Shown here: in pieces, positions 6,492 through 7,185 of the stretch
Numbering within the stretch: the first letter of the stretch is position 1
Layout: every line of letters starts with the position of its first letter
Source of the DNA: Promethearchaeota archaeon
GTDB lineage: Archaea > Asgardarchaeota > Lokiarchaeia > Sigynarchaeales > SOKP01
Assembly: GCA_014729315.1 (NCBI GenBank)
Contig: WJKD01000486.1
Span: forward strand, 1-7,185
DNA length: 7,185 nucleotides
Reading direction: 5' to 3'
Made by a program: the position numbers and the translations under genes
Notes under the pieces: model-generated
What the model was told of the DNA's origin: nothing
The model's database searches: none
What the model saw: only the letters and a program-made list of their open reading frames with translations

Positions 6492-6807
6492 TCCAATTCC
6501 TTTTTATCATGTAGAGCTAACAAGTTATCGTCCAGTTCTGTATAACATGAATTCTCAATTTAAATAATATTTCATAAAGTCAAAAAAAATTAATGTTTTG
6601 AAGATATTTTTTTGAATGTTATCTGCAGAAATGCGAACTGCTTTTCGTTGCAATTTGAATGCTATACTGAAAGATAATTCCCCGGATATTTTAATAAAAA
6701 TCATCTGCATGATAGCAATTTGCTGTTAATAAAAAGAAAGAGCGATAAAAAATAATGAACTGTTACAGGAAAGATGAATGTATTAAATATAATAAACAGA
6801 TCACGAA
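6492..6807. other. AT-rich non-coding stretch upstream of hamA
   Basis: About 316 nt without a supportable gene on either strand. It contains the hamA ribosome binding site, the cassette core box at 6515-6521, and runs of A and T (for example around 6581-6590 and 6604-6614). A weak minus-strand promoter is possible: TTGACT (6583-6578) with TAAATT (6562-6557) at a short 15-nt spacing. A full attC or attI site should lie just upstream of the core box. I can only find a weak 6-bp inverted pair (6533-6538 with 6635-6640), which is not enough to call one. No integrase gene is present. Confidence 0.5.
6515..6521 (-). other. Recombination core box GTTAGCT at the 5' end of the hamAB cassette
   Basis: The minus strand reads G then TTAGCT, with the expected integrase crossover between 6521 and 6520. 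The GCTAAC complement of this box is the same six bases found in the R'' box of the attC downstream of hamB. This is expected because the two ends were joined in the circular cassette. The cassette would span 6520 to 1779: 4742 bp with the intron, 4090 bp without it. Confidence 0.6.
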
Positions 6808-7137
6808 ATGTCAACAAAAATTATGGCAAGTTACAATAATTTCACTATAGAAGCGTCCCATGCGAAAAGCACAATTTTCCGGCTGCGCCAGAATTATCCA
6901 AATCCATTCTCCAAATCCGGCAGGCAGGGGACAGCAATCACAAAAATCCGCTTCGATCTCAGCCGGACTGTTGATGTTGTGCTGAAAGTCTATAATGTAC
7001 TGGGACAGGAAATATCAACCCTGGCGCAGGGAAAATATCAACCGGGACGGCATGAAATCGGATTCGAGGCAACGAATCTGCTGGCGGATGTTTATCCGTA
7101 TGTGCTGCGAATCGGAGAGCGAGTGTTGACGAAGTAG
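6808..7137 (+). CDS. Orphan T9SS type A sorting-domain fragment, probably a gene remnant
   Basis: This is a 109-codon frame from ATG 6808 to TAG 7135. About 18 residues without similarity to anything recognised are followed by a T9SS sorting domain from about residue 19, nearly identical to that of the gene at the left edge. There is no signal peptide, no passenger domain and no convincing ribosome binding site. An in-frame TAA lies at 6793. A stop directly after VLTK removes the usual terminal KMLxVx. Without a signal sequence it could not reach the T9SS. It is most likely the broken tail of a duplicated gene, though it has kept its frame without indels and its differences are largely third-position, so decay is recent or the domain was under selection until recently. 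Confidence 0.6.
   Translation: MSTKIMASYNNFTIEASHAKSTIFRLRQNYPNPFSKSGRQGTAITKIRFDLSRTVDVVLKVYNVLGQEISTLAQGKYQPGRHEIGFEATNLLADVYPYVLRIGERVLTK
6862..7134 (+). repeat. Direct repeat copy 2: T9SS sorting-domain DNA
   Basis: Ungapped counterpart of 516-788, about 90% identical by hand count. The match ends exactly where this copy acquires its stop (TAG at 7135 against AAG at 789-791 in copy 1), so only the last few codons of the domain are missing. Confidence 0.88.
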
Positions 7138-7185
7138 CTTATTAGAACTCACTTTGTTGTAGTTTCTTATATTCAAAATTATCAA

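Noticed and set aside
6515..6655. Complete attC upstream of hamA
   Set aside because: A 6-bp inverted pair (6533-6538 with 6635-6640) and a TTGCAAC box can be arranged into a site, but the spacers are unequal and the pairing too weak.
516..7134. Direct repeats as ends of an insertion sequence or composite transposon
   Set aside because: The repeats are protein-coding sorting domains without transposase or terminal inverted repeats.
1..7185. CRISPR array, tRNA or rRNA genes
   Set aside because: I saw no regularly spaced short repeats and no tRNA- or rRNA-like sequence on either strand.

Overview
This window reads as a fragment of an integron-like gene-cassette array carrying anti-phage defence genes. 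It lies between two copies of a type IX secretion (T9SS) C-terminal sorting domain. The sorting domain (NYPNPF start, KVYNVLGQE core, TKKML end) points to a T9SS-bearing lineage of the Bacteroidota/Ignavibacteriota/Calditrichota type. The exact phylum cannot be fixed from this sequence.

Layout. Positions 1-809 (+) are the 3' end of a secreted Asp-box (BNR-like) repeat protein with a T9SS sorting domain. Positions 912-1760 (-) encode an AbiJ-NTD4 family protein, a relative of abortive-infection proteins. Positions 1773-1858 plus 2511-2515 form an attC recombination site, which is split by an ORF-less group II intron at 1859-2510 (+). Positions 2510-5653 (-) encode HamB, a superfamily 2 helicase. 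Positions 5643-6491 (-) encode HamA, a DUF1837 PD-(D/E)xK nuclease. Together hamA-hamB form a complete Hachiman system. Positions 6492-6807 are AT-rich and non-coding but hold the cassette's 5' recombination core (GTTAGCT on the minus strand). Positions 6808-7137 (+) are a truncated second copy of the sorting domain, with 273 nt aligned without gaps to 516-788 and about 90% identical by hand count.

How it fits together. When the intron is removed in silico, the minus strand reads GGCTAAC, then a long imperfect hairpin with a single extra base in its left arm, then GTTAGAAC. These are the parts and the polarity of an integron attC site read in the same direction as hamAB. The hamAB unit begins with TTAGCT after a G, which matches the GCTAAC of its own attC, as expected for a cassette that was once circular. 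The AbiJ-like gene begins 18 bases after the next crossover point, as in a second cassette. The intron lies antisense to the cassettes, which is the known habit of group IIC-attC introns. Its 3' end carries recognisable domains V and VI, but it has no reverse transcriptase gene. The hamB stop codon lies inside the attC box and is split by the intron without being lost.

No integron integrase is visible, so this may be a piece of a larger array or an integrase-less attC cluster. Family assignments rest on motifs read by eye. No database search was possible.
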